NCBI GenBank assembly: GCA_020746105.1
Contig: CM036618.1
Span: 3,550,501-3,614,500 of the forward strand
Direction of reading: 5' to 3'
From: Trogon surrucura
Taxonomy: Eukaryota; Chordata; Aves; Trogoniformes; Trogonidae
DNA length: 64,000 nt
The notes beneath the pieces are model-generated. The model did no database searches, was not told the origin of the DNA, and worked only from the letters and a program-made list of their open reading frames with translations. Positions 25,086 through 37,579 of the stretch are shown here, piece after piece. How positions within the stretch are numbered: the stretch's first letter is position 1; every line of letters begins with the position of its first letter. The translations under genes were made by a program, and so were the position numbers.

Positions 25086-25526
25086 ATGTATATATTCTTC
25101 CAAGAGAAGGAACAGCTGATATGGGTGCTTATAGCCCTCTAAAAATATAGCCTGAAATCCTATTTCCAGTGTGCTTGGAGTGTTTGAAACGTAGCTCCTC
25201 TCTGAAAAAATGAAGTGATAAAGATGCCTGGTGGGCAGTACATTCAGAGTTCTCTGGTGATTCCTCCCAGGGGTCTTACTTGAAAAGAGGTGTTTCCCGA
25301 CAGCCAGCACTGCAAAGATCATTTAGGGCTCAGAGATCTGAGCAGGGTATTTTCCTGCTGGCACATCGTTATCGATCACGCGGCGGCTGCAGCCTGCTCT
25401 GTGCTGTCAGTGTCGGCTCCAGAGTCCCCACAGGCTTTGGCGAATTCCTTTGATGCCTCTCACAGGGTGAAGTGTCTGGGTCTTAGGGAAAGATCCAGCT
25501 GGGATGAACAAAACCAACAATACAGA
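25086..25526. other. intergenic, no recognised feature
   Basis: Unique sequence between two CR1 copies. No coding or RNA signal was seen. Confidence 0.5.
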
Positions 25527-26490
25527 GAACTTCCAGTCCTCGGGCATCTCTTCCGTTCTCCACGACTTTTCAAAAATGATGGAGAGGGGCTCAGCAACAG
25601 TGTCAGCCAGCTCTCTCAGCACACTTGGATGCGCCCCATCAGGAGCCCTGGATTTGTGCATTTTCAATTGCTCCAAGAGGTCTCTAACCCAATCCTCACT
25701 GACCAGTGGAGACTCTTCTTTGCTCCAGTTTTGCTCCCTTACTTCTAGTGACTGGGATTCCTAAGGGCTGGTCTTAGGAGTAACTGAGGCAAAGAAGGCA
25801 TTCAGCAATTCTGCCATCTCTGCATCCTCTGTTATCATATCTCCCACCTCATTTAGCAGTGGACCCACTCTTTCCCTACTCTTCTCACTGATGTATTTGA
25901 AAAATTTCTTCCTGTTTTCTTTCACCTGCTTAGCCAGCCCAAGTTCCAAGGGAGCCTTGGCCTTTCTTGTTGAGTCTCTACACACTCTGGCAGCATTTCT
26001 ATAATCCTCCCAATTAACAAGACCCTTTTTTCCATATATTGTAAATTTCCCTCTTCCATTTTTTCCAGGAGCTCCTTGTTTCCAGGAGTTTTTCCAGGAG
26101 CTCCTTGTTTATCCATGCAGGTCTCCTGCCTCCTCTACTTTTTTTTTTTTTTTTTTAAGGGAATACATTCATTTTGGCGCTTGCTGGAGGTAGCGTTTGA
26201 ATATTGACCAGCTTTCTTGTGCCCCCTTACCTTCTAGAGCCCTAGCCCTTGGGATATTTCTGAGAAGATTTTTAAAGAGGACAAAGTTAGCCCTATTAAA
26301 GTCCAGGGTAGAAATTTTACTTATTACCCTTCTTCTTTCCCTAACAATACTAAACTCCAACATGTCATGGTCACTACAGCCGAGACCACCCCCAACCTTG
26401 ACATCTGCAGCCAGACCTTCTTTGTTTGTTAATAAAAGGTCCAGCATCACACTTCTCCTTGTTGGTTATAACCCCCTTGGAGTTGGTGGG
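25527..26490 (-). mobile_element. CR1 LINE internal fragment (endonuclease end to RT start)
   Basis: Unlike the other copies, this is an internal ORF2 piece without a 3' end. Read leftwards on the minus strand it gives the endonuclease C-terminus (M-L-D-L-L-L-T-N-K-E-G-L and L-G-C-S-D-H-D-M-L-E-F, with the catalytic SDH), then the linker (R-K-A-K-A-P-L-E-L-G-L-A, V-G-P-L-L-N-E-V-G-D, L-N-A-F-F-A-S-V), then the RT N-terminus (A-P-D-G-A-H-P-S-V-L-R-E-L-A-D, I-I-F-E-K-S-W-R-T). It stops after E-D-W-K at 25527. The frame is broken in several places. A 29-bp tandem duplication (26061-26081 repeated at 26090-26110) and a T17-type run near 26143 account for two of the breaks. Confidence 0.93.
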
Positions 26491-29400
26491 GGGACAAGAA
26501 CTCGCAGGTGAGGTTCAGGTCACCTACATGGGACTGTGTTGCCCCGAGTTTGAATGGAGAAGAAACAGCATCAGTCAAAGCACCCATTTTTCTCTCTCTG
26601 TGCCCTATCCAAATCCTCAAGGGAGATGTGAGGAGAGAGAGGAGAGGCAGCCAGATAAAGAAAAGAGAAGTGGAGGGGGAAAAAGGAGAAAAGGAATAGG
26701 ATGTGAGTCCTGACTATGCAACAGGTCATTTGTGAGGCAAATCAGCTTCTGCCGTGTGATAAATGGCCTGAGGCCAGACTAGAAATGCTTATTGAGCGAG
26801 TCCTGTGAGAGGTGTGATGGAAGCACTAGGGACAACGGCTGCCTGGAGACCTTAAAACGAGAAGACAGGTTTGATTTAGGACAATGATTCGAGGGAACAC
26901 GCGGATTAGAGGTGAGCTCTGGTATAAAGCTGTATTAGCCGAGCAGAGAAGCCGCCCATCAAGCGCCAGGCAGGGAGCAAGAGATTAACGACGTCTGACC
27001 CGTGGAGCAAAAGATGTCAGAACGAGTGCCGGCAGCCGGGAGACGAGGGGTTCAAAGAACAGCTACTGGGGCAGGCGAGGAGCAGAAACAGGCTCAAGGC
27101 AAGGAAGGGGTGGTTGTTCCTAGAAATGCCGCCAGTGAAGAGCTCAGCAGCAGTTGTGCAGTGCCTGGCAGGGAATGCTGGGAGGAGCGTGGGCAAAAGA
27201 GGCAGCAGACAGAAATCCAGATAATTTTCCTTCTATTCTATGAGTGCAGTGTGTTTTTATTGTTACTGCTATTGTTACTAGTTCATCAGCCTGGGCTTTA
27301 CAGGATCTAAGACTTGTTATAAGCAGTTTGTTATCCAAACAGGAGAGGGAGGTAAGGAGCAGATGAAAGAGCAGCAGTGGTTTGTAGAGAGGGAAACTGA
27401 GGCACAGACATGACGTGAAAGTCAAGGCGCTAACAGCTTGCATTGCTTGCGCAGATATTTTAAAATCTAAACGAGCGCTAAAGAGCGCTGAGAGATTAGA
27501 CTCATGTCAATGGGCACAGATTTGGTGGTGGTTGGGTTTTTTTTGGTGTAACTGGTATTTTGGTGATCAGATTTCCTGGCTAGGCTGGGATGAATGTGCA
27601 CTGAGCTCCTGTCAGGCCAGGCACCAGATGATCATAGATGGACATGTCCAAAGAAGGTCAGAAAGCCAACAGAACTCAAGGGCAAGCCAGGGTGTAGTCC
27701 ATGTCCCAAGAGACATGGACAGCAGCTCAAAATTCGGGAACAGCCTTGGGCAGATTGTTTTAAAAGAGATAGGGGGAGGCAGGTTCTAAAACCATTAAGG
27801 ACCAGGCTGACCTGAGAAGAGGTGAGATCAAAGAGGGGTCTGGGAAACCACGATGTGGAGCAGAACTACAAGATCTATAAACTGGCCAAGAGTCTTTGCA
27901 CAGATGCACTCTGAGAAGCCATCAGCTACAGATAAAATCAACAAAGAGTGCATCTGTCTGCAGAGGCTTTATAAATACGTTGCAGGAGAGGTAAGAGGAA
28001 AATGGGCCAGTCTGGGCCAGTTCTTAGCGTAGGTGACACAGTAACAAACGCATAAGAAGCGTTGTCAGGAGACCAGAGGTTTTGCATGTTCCTTATTTTA
28101 GTTTTCCCCCAAATCCTGAGTGATTATTCAGTGCAATTTAACAGTGCAGGTCTGAGGGTGGGAAGAGAAGGCCGACGTATCTACTTGCAGGTTTGTAACT
28201 TGGGTAAAGCTCAGCCTGGAAATTTTGAGAAATGTCACGAAACAGTCTTTGAATCTCTAATCATTGTCGTGGGAGAAAGAGGAGAGTGGTGGAGTCAGGG
28301 AATCATGCATGAGTTACCTTGACTCCAGGCCCTGGGAAAACACTGCAGAAATTCTTACATAATTGGTTCAATATTTGGCCAGTGAAGGACGACGGAGTGA
28401 TGAAAAACCACCTACATGACTCGCTTGGGAACAATTCTCAACAAACCAACCTCATTTTTGTCTCTCACCAGGAAACTGGCTTTGGTGGCTAAGGTAGAAG
28501 GATTTTTCATCCAACCAAGAACCGCACCTCAACACTGAGAGTACGGGGAACGGATCCAGACTGAAGCCTCAGATGACTGACAAGGTCCCAGGGTGACACG
28601 GAGGTGTCAGATCCTAGCAGCTGACATCCTCCTGCACCGGGAGGACTAGGACAACCCAGCGGCCTCCACAACAGCCCCAGCCTCCTGCCGATCACACAAC
28701 AAAGTTCCCGTATGGGATTTGCTGTTGACCTTTCCACAACCTGCAACTCAAAGAGCCCCAGGTTGAGCATCGCTGGAGAAAGAATAATCTTTCGAAAGAC
28801 CTTCAGCGCCGTCTTACATGCTGACTTATGTTCCAGACAGCTTCCCAGTAGCAATGTGTGAACAACCTGGTGTGGGACAGACCATCTGTTGATGTACCGT
28901 GCACAGAGAGGCTGCTAGCGGTGTGGAAGGCAGGATCAAAACGGGACCAATCACTTTGGAGTGGGGGGAATAGCTTGAAAAAGATGAGGTAGCAAGCAGC
29001 GGGGTAAGACGTAAACCTGGGGAATATCACATGTAGGGAAGCTGAGAATGACCAGAAGGCACTGACACTGGGGGGAAATGAAGAAGGAGGAAGGAGCAGA
29101 GCTCAAAACTGATGAAATGAGAACCTGCTGGTTCAAAAGGACCAGTTTCTGTCTGGAGCATATTATCTGAGATGAAAGAGGATTAATTACTCCGTCTCAA
29201 AGCTAGAAAAGCCATAGCTGTAACAGGGTGCCCATATCTGGCCACTGTTCTTAAGGAAATCAGAGATGAACCAGATATGGAGCAGAGAGGAAAAGACAGA
29301 TGATTAGTAAAAGTCTGAGAAAGAACTTGTATAAACTGGACTTGTTCAGTTCAGAAATGAAAAGCATACAGGAACTCCAGTGTAGGCTGCTAGGGATGAG

Positions 29401-31242
29401 GGCAAGCAACTGGTTTCCTTGTCCGCTGCCACCTGGAAAAGCAGAAATCAACATAGTTTAGCATGCTGGAGAATAGGCAGGGTACCAAAACACCTGGGAC
29501 TGGCTAAGGAGCAGTGGGATTGTCTTTTTTGATGGTCATATTTGTGACCTGGCCACAGAATTGGAAAAGGAACTAGGTGGCTTCCCAAAGGCTCCTCCAG
29601 TTCATCCAGTTCTCCATATCCATCCATTATGAATCAATTTAGGAAGCCCTCTCAGAACGCGTCTTTCCTCAGGTCTGATGCGATGTCTTAACCACAAAAC
29701 CAATCCTGTGCTATTTAGTTTTCTGTAAAGTGCAGCTTACTCTTCTGCAAATTAAAAGTTTCCCATTTAATCCTGTGAAACACTCACTTGCTTTGTTCAA
29801 ACCGAGATGGGAAAGGAAGAAAAGAAAGATTTCCTGCAGATGCTCATTCAGATTTCAAAATTAATTCTCTTCCTCCATCATGTTCATTTTCTGAGAAGCA
29901 GCTAGGCAGCAAATTTCATTTACACAAGACATTTGTTGCTGGCCAGGTTCAAGTGTTATTTACCACACATATGAGATAAGAAGCAAATGATACTTTTGTA
30001 GATACGGGAATTGCTTCTCTGGTCAGGAAGGAAAAAAATGAATAGTGATCAGCACACAAGCAACACGGAGGGTTCAGTTCAATAGGACGCACAAAAAATA
30101 ATCACGGTGAAACTGCTGAAATTAAAAAAACCTTCCTGCCCCAGATAGCAAATACTTCTGGATTTGCAAATGGTTGCAAGGAAAGTTCATTGCTTTCTGC
30201 GAGGAGGAGAAAATGCCAGGCCCAGTAGAGCGTGTTTGATATATTAGTCATAAGAAATTATATTCTGAGGACTAGTCAAAATCCAGCAGCGACAAACAGG
30301 GGTCAGCAGTGGAGAAAAAAACTCCAAACAAAATAGTTCTGCAGCAGTTTTTAAACTGTTTTAATGCGCCCAGTTTATAGTCTGTTTTATTCATTAGTCC
30401 TGCTTGTCTGGGAAGTTCTCGTGGCAGGATCAAGGTTCCTTCTGAAGATTTCAGAACCAACGTTGCTCACAGTCTCAGCAGGGTTCGGCTTTGTAAACAC
30501 AGCAAATTAGATTTAGGGCTTTTGAACAGAAATAAAGAGGGAAACCCACAAGGACATTGCTCACTTTTCAAAGTGTAGCTGCACTTTCAAAGCTGACCCA
30601 GTACTGTCATTTCGGGGCTGTTGGAGCAACCACTGGAAAATAAAAGAGCACTAAAAATAGCCAACGTGGGCTCATTAGCTCTTTAATTACACATTGGTTT
30701 TCCTTTCTCTCATCTACACTTGAAGCTTTGTAACTGATCTCACCACTGACATTGATTGGGGAATGCCAGGAGCTGACTTGGTCTGGTGGGCATCGCTGCA
30801 ACTCACTGCCAACCCATCTTCCTGTCCTTCCCTTTTCCACAGATTGGAGGAATGGGATTCCCCCCTGAAGCTCCTGATAAGACAAGCATCAGGGAATGGG
30901 AAATGCAGGGGAAAAAAAGGGTGGGAGGTGACAGGCTCTGAAGTGTTTAAAGCCTGTCCTGGTACATGAAATCCAGGCACATCTTCAATAGGAGGCATGT
31001 GCTAACGAAGCAACCATGAGTCCACCTAAACAGATATCTGTGAAGCTCAGATTACTGCAGTGTCCACGTTACCAGGGACAACTCTCACTCTAAACCCAAT
31101 TCAACATATAATAATAACAACTGAATAACATATCCGTAACATATTCCATGATCCTGGATCACAGGATTGTCTACACAAAGGTGACCCTCTATGCTGGGCA
31201 AAGCAGAGGGGATGTGTAGGATATGTCCTGCTACATCATTTA
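26491..31242. other. intergenic, about 4.7 kb without recognised gene
   Basis: Mostly unique DNA with a purine-rich patch at 26640-26700. A segment around 29220-29440 (CTGGACTTGTTCAGTTCAGA) has weak resemblance to an ancient CR1 end but could not be confirmed. Frames of 100-125 codons here show no family signature. Confidence 0.5.
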
Positions 31243-31267
31243 GAATCACAGAATTACTAAGGTGGGA
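31243..31267 (-). mobile_element. CR1 LINE terminus, left part of split copy
   Basis: This 25-base stretch, AATCACAGAATTACTAAGG and following bases, is the 3' terminus of a minus-strand CR1. The copy resumes at about 32424 after the inserted element, giving the normal order AAGG...AAGTCCAGCC. Confidence 0.75.
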
Positions 31268-32423
31268 AGTCTATCTGGACATCAGCAAGGCATTTGACAC
31301 CATCTCCCACAGCATCCTCACAGGTAAACTGAGGCAGTGTGGTCTGGATGACCAGTTAGTGAGGTGGGTCACTAATTGGTTGAAGGGAAGAAACCAGAGA
31401 GTTGTGGTCAATGGGGCAGAGTCTGGCTGGATGCCTGTGTCTAGTGGGGTCCCTCAAGGGTCAGTGCTGGGGCCGGTGCTGTTCAATATATTCATCAGTG
31501 ACCTGGATGAGGGATTAGAGAGTGTTGTCAGCAAATTTGCTGATGATACGAAACTGGGAGGAGTGGCTGACACTCCAGCAGGCTGTGCAGCCATTCAGAG
31601 AGACCTGGACAGGCTGGAGGGCTGGGCGGGGAGAAAATCTTACGTGGTTCAAGAAGGGCAAGTGTAGAGTTTTGCAGTTGGGAAAAAATAACCCCCTGTG
31701 CCAGCACAGGTTGGGGACTGCCCTGCTGGAGAGCAGCGCAGGGGAAAGGGACCTGGGGGTTCTAGTGGACAGCAGGATGACCATGAGCCAGCAGTGTGCC
31801 CTCGTGGGCAAGAAGGCCAATGGCATCCTGGGGTGTGTTAGAAGGGGAGTAGCCAGTAGGTCAAGAGAGGTCCTCCTGCCCCTCTGCTCTGCCCTGGTGA
31901 GGCCACATCTGGAATATTGTGTCCAGTTCTGGGCCCCTCAGCTCAAGAGGGACAGGGAACTGCTGGAGAGAGTCCAGCGCAGCCACAGGGATGATGGAGG
32001 GAGTGGAACATCTCCCTTATGAGGAAAGGCTGAAGGAGCTGGGGCTCTGCAGCTTGGAGAAGAGGAGGCTGAGGGGTGACCTCATAAATGTTTATAAATA
32101 TGTCAAGGAGGAGTGTCAGGAGGATGGAGCCAGGCTCTTCTCAGTGATGTCCAATGACAGGACAAGGGGCAATGGGTACAAGCTGGAGCATAGGAGGTTC
32201 CACAAAAACCTTAGGAAAAACTTTTTCCCTGTGAGGGTGACAGAGCCCTGGCACAGGCTGCCCAGGGAGGTTGTGGAATCTCCTTCTCTGGAGACATTCA
32301 AAACCCGCCTGGACGTGTTCCTGTGTGCTCTGCTGTAGGTGATCCTGCTCTGGCAGGGAATTGGACTAGATGATCTTTGAGGTCCCTTCCAACCTCTAAC
32401 ACTCTGTGACTCTGTGACTCTGT
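31268..32423 (+). mobile_element. CR1 LINE, 1.16 kb, nested in an older CR1
   Basis: A plus-strand copy starting inside the RT domain. It has motif A ([11 protein letters not shown]), [12 protein letters not shown] (motif B), then F-A-D-D-T-K (motif C), the thumb/C-terminal region and the end [16 protein letters not shown]. The 3'UTR ends in repeats of CTCTGTGA. Two or more frameshifts split the frame (near 31640 and 31985). The catalytic motif C is intact. It is similar at protein level to the copy at 36456-37579. Confidence 0.96.
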
Positions 32424-32455
32424 AAGTCCAGCCTGTACCAATGCTACCACACTAA
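32424..32455 (-). mobile_element. CR1 LINE, right part of split copy
   Basis: AAGTCCAGCCTGTACCAATG and following bases continue the minus-strand CR1 interrupted by the nested element. Its right limit is uncertain. Confidence 0.55.
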
Positions 32456-32984
32456 CCTGGGCTCAGGTTCTGGGAAGCTGTTGTCCCCTATCGGTCAAGT
32501 GTCAGCAGAGACCTTGGCCCAAACTAGCCAGCACTGATCTTCCTGAGCACAGTTCAGGAGGCAGCAAAGCCAAGAATTATTCCCAAGAGCAATGTGATTG
32601 AGACATCTTGTTCTGGACCAGTGTCCAAAGGTGGTGACGCACTGAGATCTGCTGATCTCCCTACAGGGCTTGAACCTCCTACTGGTGGGGTATATTCTGA
32701 GCAAGCTGAGCACCATGGTAGCCACAGGGCTCATGAGCTGCCCCTGAAGCAGCAAGAGGGACAGACAACTCCATACCATCATTTGTCAGTGTCACAAGGA
32801 TTGTCCTCAAGGTTTACAGCCTGGGTTGGGAAGGTCAGAGGGAAGAGGAGAGGTGCGAGTTATGCTCATGAACAAAAGCAAAGTGCCAGTTCTGCAGAGG
32901 GAGTCCCTCTCCTAAAAGGAGTAAATCAAGTGCTTCCCTGCATGGAGAAGTTAAAACCCAACCTCATTGTTCCTGTGTTGATCT
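32456..32984. other. intergenic, no recognised feature
   Basis: Unique sequence between CR1 copies. The minus-strand and plus-strand frames over it show no known family. Confidence 0.5.
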
Positions 32985-33260
32985 CATCTCCTAAGTGACA
33001 AGCAATAGAACAAGAGAAGATGACCTCAAGGAGCTCCAGGTTAGATATCAGGAAAAATTTCTTCACCAATAGGATTGTCAAGCCCTGGCACAGGCTGCCC
33101 AGGGCAGAGGTGGAGTCACCATTCCTGGAGGCATTTAAAAGCCATGTAGATGTGGTGCTCAGGGCCATGGGTTAGTGGTGGCCCTGGCAGTTCTGGATTA
33201 ATGGTTGGACTCCATGACCTTAAAGGTCTTTTCCAACCTAAACAATTCTATGATTCTGTG
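32985..33260 (+). mobile_element. CR1 LINE 3' tail
   Basis: A 276-bp plus-strand tail: TCTCCTAAGTGACAAGCAAT, GCACAGGCTGCCCAGGGCAG, GGTTGGACTCCATGACC, TTAAAGGTCTTTTCCAACC and ATTCTATGATTCTGTG. It is moderately diverged. Confidence 0.93.
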
Positions 33261-33379
33261 TTAGGGTATCACTGGAGTTGCCTAAATGAAGACTTTGTTG
33301 ATCTCCTGGCTTTTCTGTTTGCAGCACTGACACGGGAGCCTCCTGTTTGCCAGCATTTCCTCCCATATCACAATGGATT

Positions 33380-33434
33380 TTACGGTTGGACTCAATGATC
33401 TTAAGGGTCTTTTCCAACCTAAATGATTTTATGA
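33380..33434 (+). mobile_element. CR1 LINE extreme 3' end
   Basis: A 55-bp remnant: ACGGTTGGACTCAATGATC, TTAAGGGTCTTTTCCAACC and ATGATTTTATGA. It is the minimal CR1 terminus, either a very short insertion or a survivor of deletion. Confidence 0.85.
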
Positions 33435-36231
33435 AATGATCCCGTGCTCCACTGTGGTACTTACTGCTGCGGGATGCCATGGAAGGGCACAGGGGTTGCA
33501 AAGGGGTCACACACATTGCTGGAGGGTGCCATTAAATACAGTGGTCCATCTGCTGCTTCGAGCTCTGAATTCCTTAAAGACATGATTATAGCAGACAAAA
33601 AGATGTGCAAAATAGGAAGATCACTACAGAGTTGCCACGTGTCTTTGCACTTTATCCTGCAAATCGGCTTTGAGCCACTGTCTCAGGCCATTCACGGGGC
33701 TGGGCAGACCTTCGATTTGATTTAACATGGTCATTCTTCTTTTCAAATGTTGCTGAATGCAGGTTAATGGTGTTTTTTGGAGGAGCCCAAAGACAACAAA
33801 CCAGTTGGTTTTCACAGCGTATTTGGCTGCTTGGGTCCATCACTCTGCTCACTCTACTCTCATGCTCTGCCCCTCCTGTGTACCTCAGTGGGGTGACAAC
33901 TGGGGATACAACAGCATATTTGAGCTAGAACAGGACAAATAAAATAAACGGCTGAGTGATCTCACATGCTTGTGGCTTCCTGAGCAGCTAGGGAGCACTC
34001 AGTACACCATGTTGTTTGGGACATTTCTGTTTCAAACACTGCAAACTTTTTAATTTCTGCTGGAGCTGTGCTGGAGCTTTGTTCACTCATCGTAGAGTCA
34101 AGGAGCCAGGGAGCGTATCATGGAATGCTTGGCCCACAGAAACATTCAAATCCACAGAGAGCACAAGTAATAATGCTTGTAAATATCATTGTTTGCTTAA
34201 CGTTCTCTGAAGCACTTGGGAAAGTGCTCTGCTTGAAAAGAAAAATCTCCATTTTAACTCAGCACTCAGGTCCCAGCTTGTTCTATGCAGAGAGAGAGAA
34301 AGATTGTATTACAAACGGGTAAAATGCACGGGTGATCAGATGTTTTGTTAAGCTGTGAGCAAGGAGGTGGAAAAATCAGTTTAATCTACTGAGATGCGCC
34401 TCTAACAAACCCTGCAATAGTATCTGTGTTCCCAGTGGTATGTGGAAAGAAGGCACTAGCAGAGGTCAGGACAGCATCAGTGCTACCTAAGCCAGCCCTA
34501 CTGAAGCGTGTTTATCCCCTTCTTCATCTCCACTTCTGAATGCTCAGCTCCCGTCCAGATAACCCCGCCAGTGTTGACTTCTCCTACCAGGAGAAAGTTT
34601 CTCCTCATGCTTCTTTTCAGCCTGAAGTCCACTTGTTTACTTGTCCCTTACTGGTTCATTTTTTAGACTGTTAATCTTATTGCAAGAAGATCTTTTAAGC
34701 CACTCTTGTGTCAGGCATCGTATAAACACATCAATCTTCAATTAAACAACGATTTCATGGCCTGGCACTCTTCTCTGTGAAGATGAACGTTCTGGCATCT
34801 GGTCCCTGTAACTCTACTCTTATTGGAATGGTTTCCACACATACCAACTAGCCTTGGTTTCTAGACATGGTTTCAGCCCAGCCCAACTAGCACTGACCCA
34901 AACCATCCTCAGGTGCTACTGAGGAGTTAGGATGGGTCATGGGTCCAAAACGCACTTTGGGTATGGCCATGTTGACCCTTCTCCATGGGTCCAAGGGCAT
35001 ATGCACCTTAGCTCCTGTGAGAGAATCTACTTTCAAACCTTCCTACAGAACCAAAGACTGGGCAAGTCTTCAGAAAATTCACGTTGAAAACCTGGTCTAG
35101 GTGGAGGCAACTGCTACCTACCTCGTGCTATAATGTGGCAGGATTCCACTCAGCAGGCAGATGAAGAAACAGCACAAGAAGCAGTCAGGTTGTAGACTGA
35201 GCTGAAGTTGTCTCCTCCAGAAGGTGTTTGTTAGTAGAAATCCCGGGAAAAGCATTAAGGAAAGTGTTAGAATGGAACCTGGCACATTGGTGAAAGGGAA
35301 CTGAGAGCCTATACAGTCCGAAGGATGTCCTGGGATGGGTATTACAGGGAAAGATGTAATTGCTGTGTAAAGCTCTGCTCTGGCCCTGGTGTGGGTTAAA
35401 ACCCCTTGGCATGTATTTCTGCCTCACTTCCCACCCTCAAAGGAGTCCTGGCTGGGTTTTTTTTCTTCCTCTAGGTCCCTTCACAGCTTCTTCCACTGTC
35501 CTAGGAACTCTGTAGCCTCATCCCTATATCATACTCCATCTCTCCCTTCTCCACACCCAGCCCCAAAGGCCAGACCACTAAAGCATTTCCCCAAGGCTTG
35601 TGAGCCAGACTTGTCATTCTGTGCAGAGAATTGAGGGGATCTCACTGCGTCTGACACTTCTGGGGTGCTGAGAACATGGTAAGAAGAGATTTTCTTTGCA
35701 TATCAGGTCTGATTACCCAAGCCCAAGAATGTGGTTTGGTAGCTCCCAACCTACACCACAGCCCCATCCCTCTAGTCCTGGGGAAGAAAGGAATGGTTTG
35801 TCTCCCTTCTGCTAAAAGTGTCTTCCTGTCCCTGAAAGAACAGGTGAGGCCAAAATGAATGAGGTACAGGGTACGGCGGTCAGAAAGACAAAGGTCTTCA
35901 CACAAATGTAGGGCAACGGTGTGAAAGTTTGTCACAGATGCCATCCCCAACACAAGTCTTCCTGTGCTGAAAATGTCATCTCCCTCCTGACGGGAAGCAG
36001 AGGAAGATGCCCCACAACAGTCAGCATAGGATGCACTTCGTTACACCCAGAAGAAATGGTCTCCCTGTATGTCTCTCCTTAGAAGTCAGCTTCTCCTGGA
36101 ACATAGCTTTTCTGGCCATCATCTGTTCCTCTGACTCTAAAGGACTCCAGCACACCTGGCAACTCCCTTTTGGGAGAGCAGTCTGTAAGACTCGTTCTTC
36201 TGTCTTAGAGTCACGATAACGGTAGACTGCA
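33435..36231. other. intergenic, about 2.8 kb without recognised gene
   Basis: No transposon, exon or RNA gene was recognised. Frames up to 103 codons (for example minus-strand 35642-35953) show no family features. Confidence 0.5.
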
Positions 36232-36341
36232 ACTGAGCAACTTGATCTAGTTGAAGGTATCCCTGCTCATTGTAGTGGGGCTGGACTAGATGACCTTTAA
36301 AGGCCCCTTCCAACCCAAACTATTCTATGGTTCTATGATTC
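36232..36341 (+). mobile_element. CR1 LINE 3' end
   Basis: A 110-bp plus-strand terminus: CTGAGCAACTTGATCTAG, GGGCTGGACTAGATGACC, TTTAAAGGCCCCTTCCAACC and ATTCTATGGTTCTATGA. Confidence 0.9.
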
Positions 36342-36455
36342 CAGGGCTCCCCTTAACTCCTGGCAGTTGTTCCATCCCTCCAGGAAGAGTAGAGGCAATG
36401 TACAAAGTGCCTGTTCCTGACTGGTTTGGAAACATATGAATTACTTCACTCAAAG

Positions 36456-37579
36456 ATCACAGAATCACAGAATCACAGAATGTTAAAGGTTGGAAGGGAC
36501 CTTAAAGATCATCTAGTCCAACCTCCCTGCCAGAGCAGGATCACCTACAGTAGAGCGCACAGGAACGCGTCCAGGCGGGTTTTGAATGTCTCAAGAGAAG
36601 GAGATTCCACAACCTCCCTGGGCAGCCTGTTCCAGTGCTCGGTCACCCTCACAGTAAAAAAGTTTTTCCTCATATTTTTCTGGAACCTCCTGTGTTCCAG
36701 CTTCCACCCATTGCCCCTTGTCTTGTCAGTGGACGCCGCTGAAAAGAGCCTGGCTCCATCCTCCTGACATTCCCCCTTTAGATATTTGTAAACATGAATG
36801 AGGTCACCCCTCAGCCTCCTCTTCTCCAAGCTAAAGAGATCCAGCTCCTTCAGCCTTTCCTCATAAGGGAGATGCTCCACTCCCTTCACCATCTTTGTGG
36901 CTCTACGCTGGACTCTCTCAAGCAGCTCCCTGTCCTTCTTGAACTGAGGGGCCCAGAACTGGACATAATATTCCAGATGTGGCCTCACCAGGGCAGAGTA
37001 GAGGGGCAGGAGGACCTCTCTTGACCTACTTGCCACTCCCCTTCTAATACACCCCAGGATGCCATTGGCCTTCTTGGCCACGAGGGCACACTGCTGGCTC
37101 ATGGCCATCCTGCTGCCCACCAGCACCCCCAGGGCCCTTTCCCCTGCGCTGCTCTCCAGCAGGGCAGTCCCCAACCTATATTGGCACATGGGGTTATTTT
37201 TTCCCAAGTGCAAAACTCTACACTTGCCCTTATTAAACTTCATAAGATTTCTCCCCGCCCAGCCCTCCAGCCTGTCCAGGTCTCTCTGAATGGCAGCACA
37301 GCCTGCTGGTGTGTCAACCACTCCCCCCAACTTCGTATCATCAGCAAACTTGCTGACAACATTCTCTAATCCCTCATCCAGATCATTGATGAATATATTA
37401 AACAGCACCGGCCCCAGCACTGACCCCTGAGGGTCCCCACTAGACACAGGCCTCCAGCCAGACTCTGCCCCATTGACCACAACCCTCTGGCTTCTTCCCT
37501 TCAACCAGTTCTCGATCCACCTCACTACTTGGTCATCCAGACCACACTTCCTCAGTTTACCTATGAGGATGCTGTGAGA
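36456..37579 (-). mobile_element. CR1 LINE, 1.1 kb, open RT frame
   Basis: The best-preserved LINE in the window. The minus-strand frame 37525-36545 (326 codons) runs without a stop from [10 protein letters not shown] through [12 protein letters not shown] (here preceded by G-D rather than the usual G-V) and F-A-D-D-T-K-L (RT motif C) to the ORF2 end F-L-C-A-L-L. Coding similarity extends upstream to [12 protein letters not shown] near 37579, where the copy is truncated. RT motif A and the endonuclease are absent, so it cannot be autonomous. The 3' end is three tandem ATCACAGA units at 36456. Intactness suggests a young insertion. Confidence 0.97.

Noticed and set aside
29220-29440. Ancient CR1 end
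   Set aside because: Only one short block resembles CR1; too weak to call.
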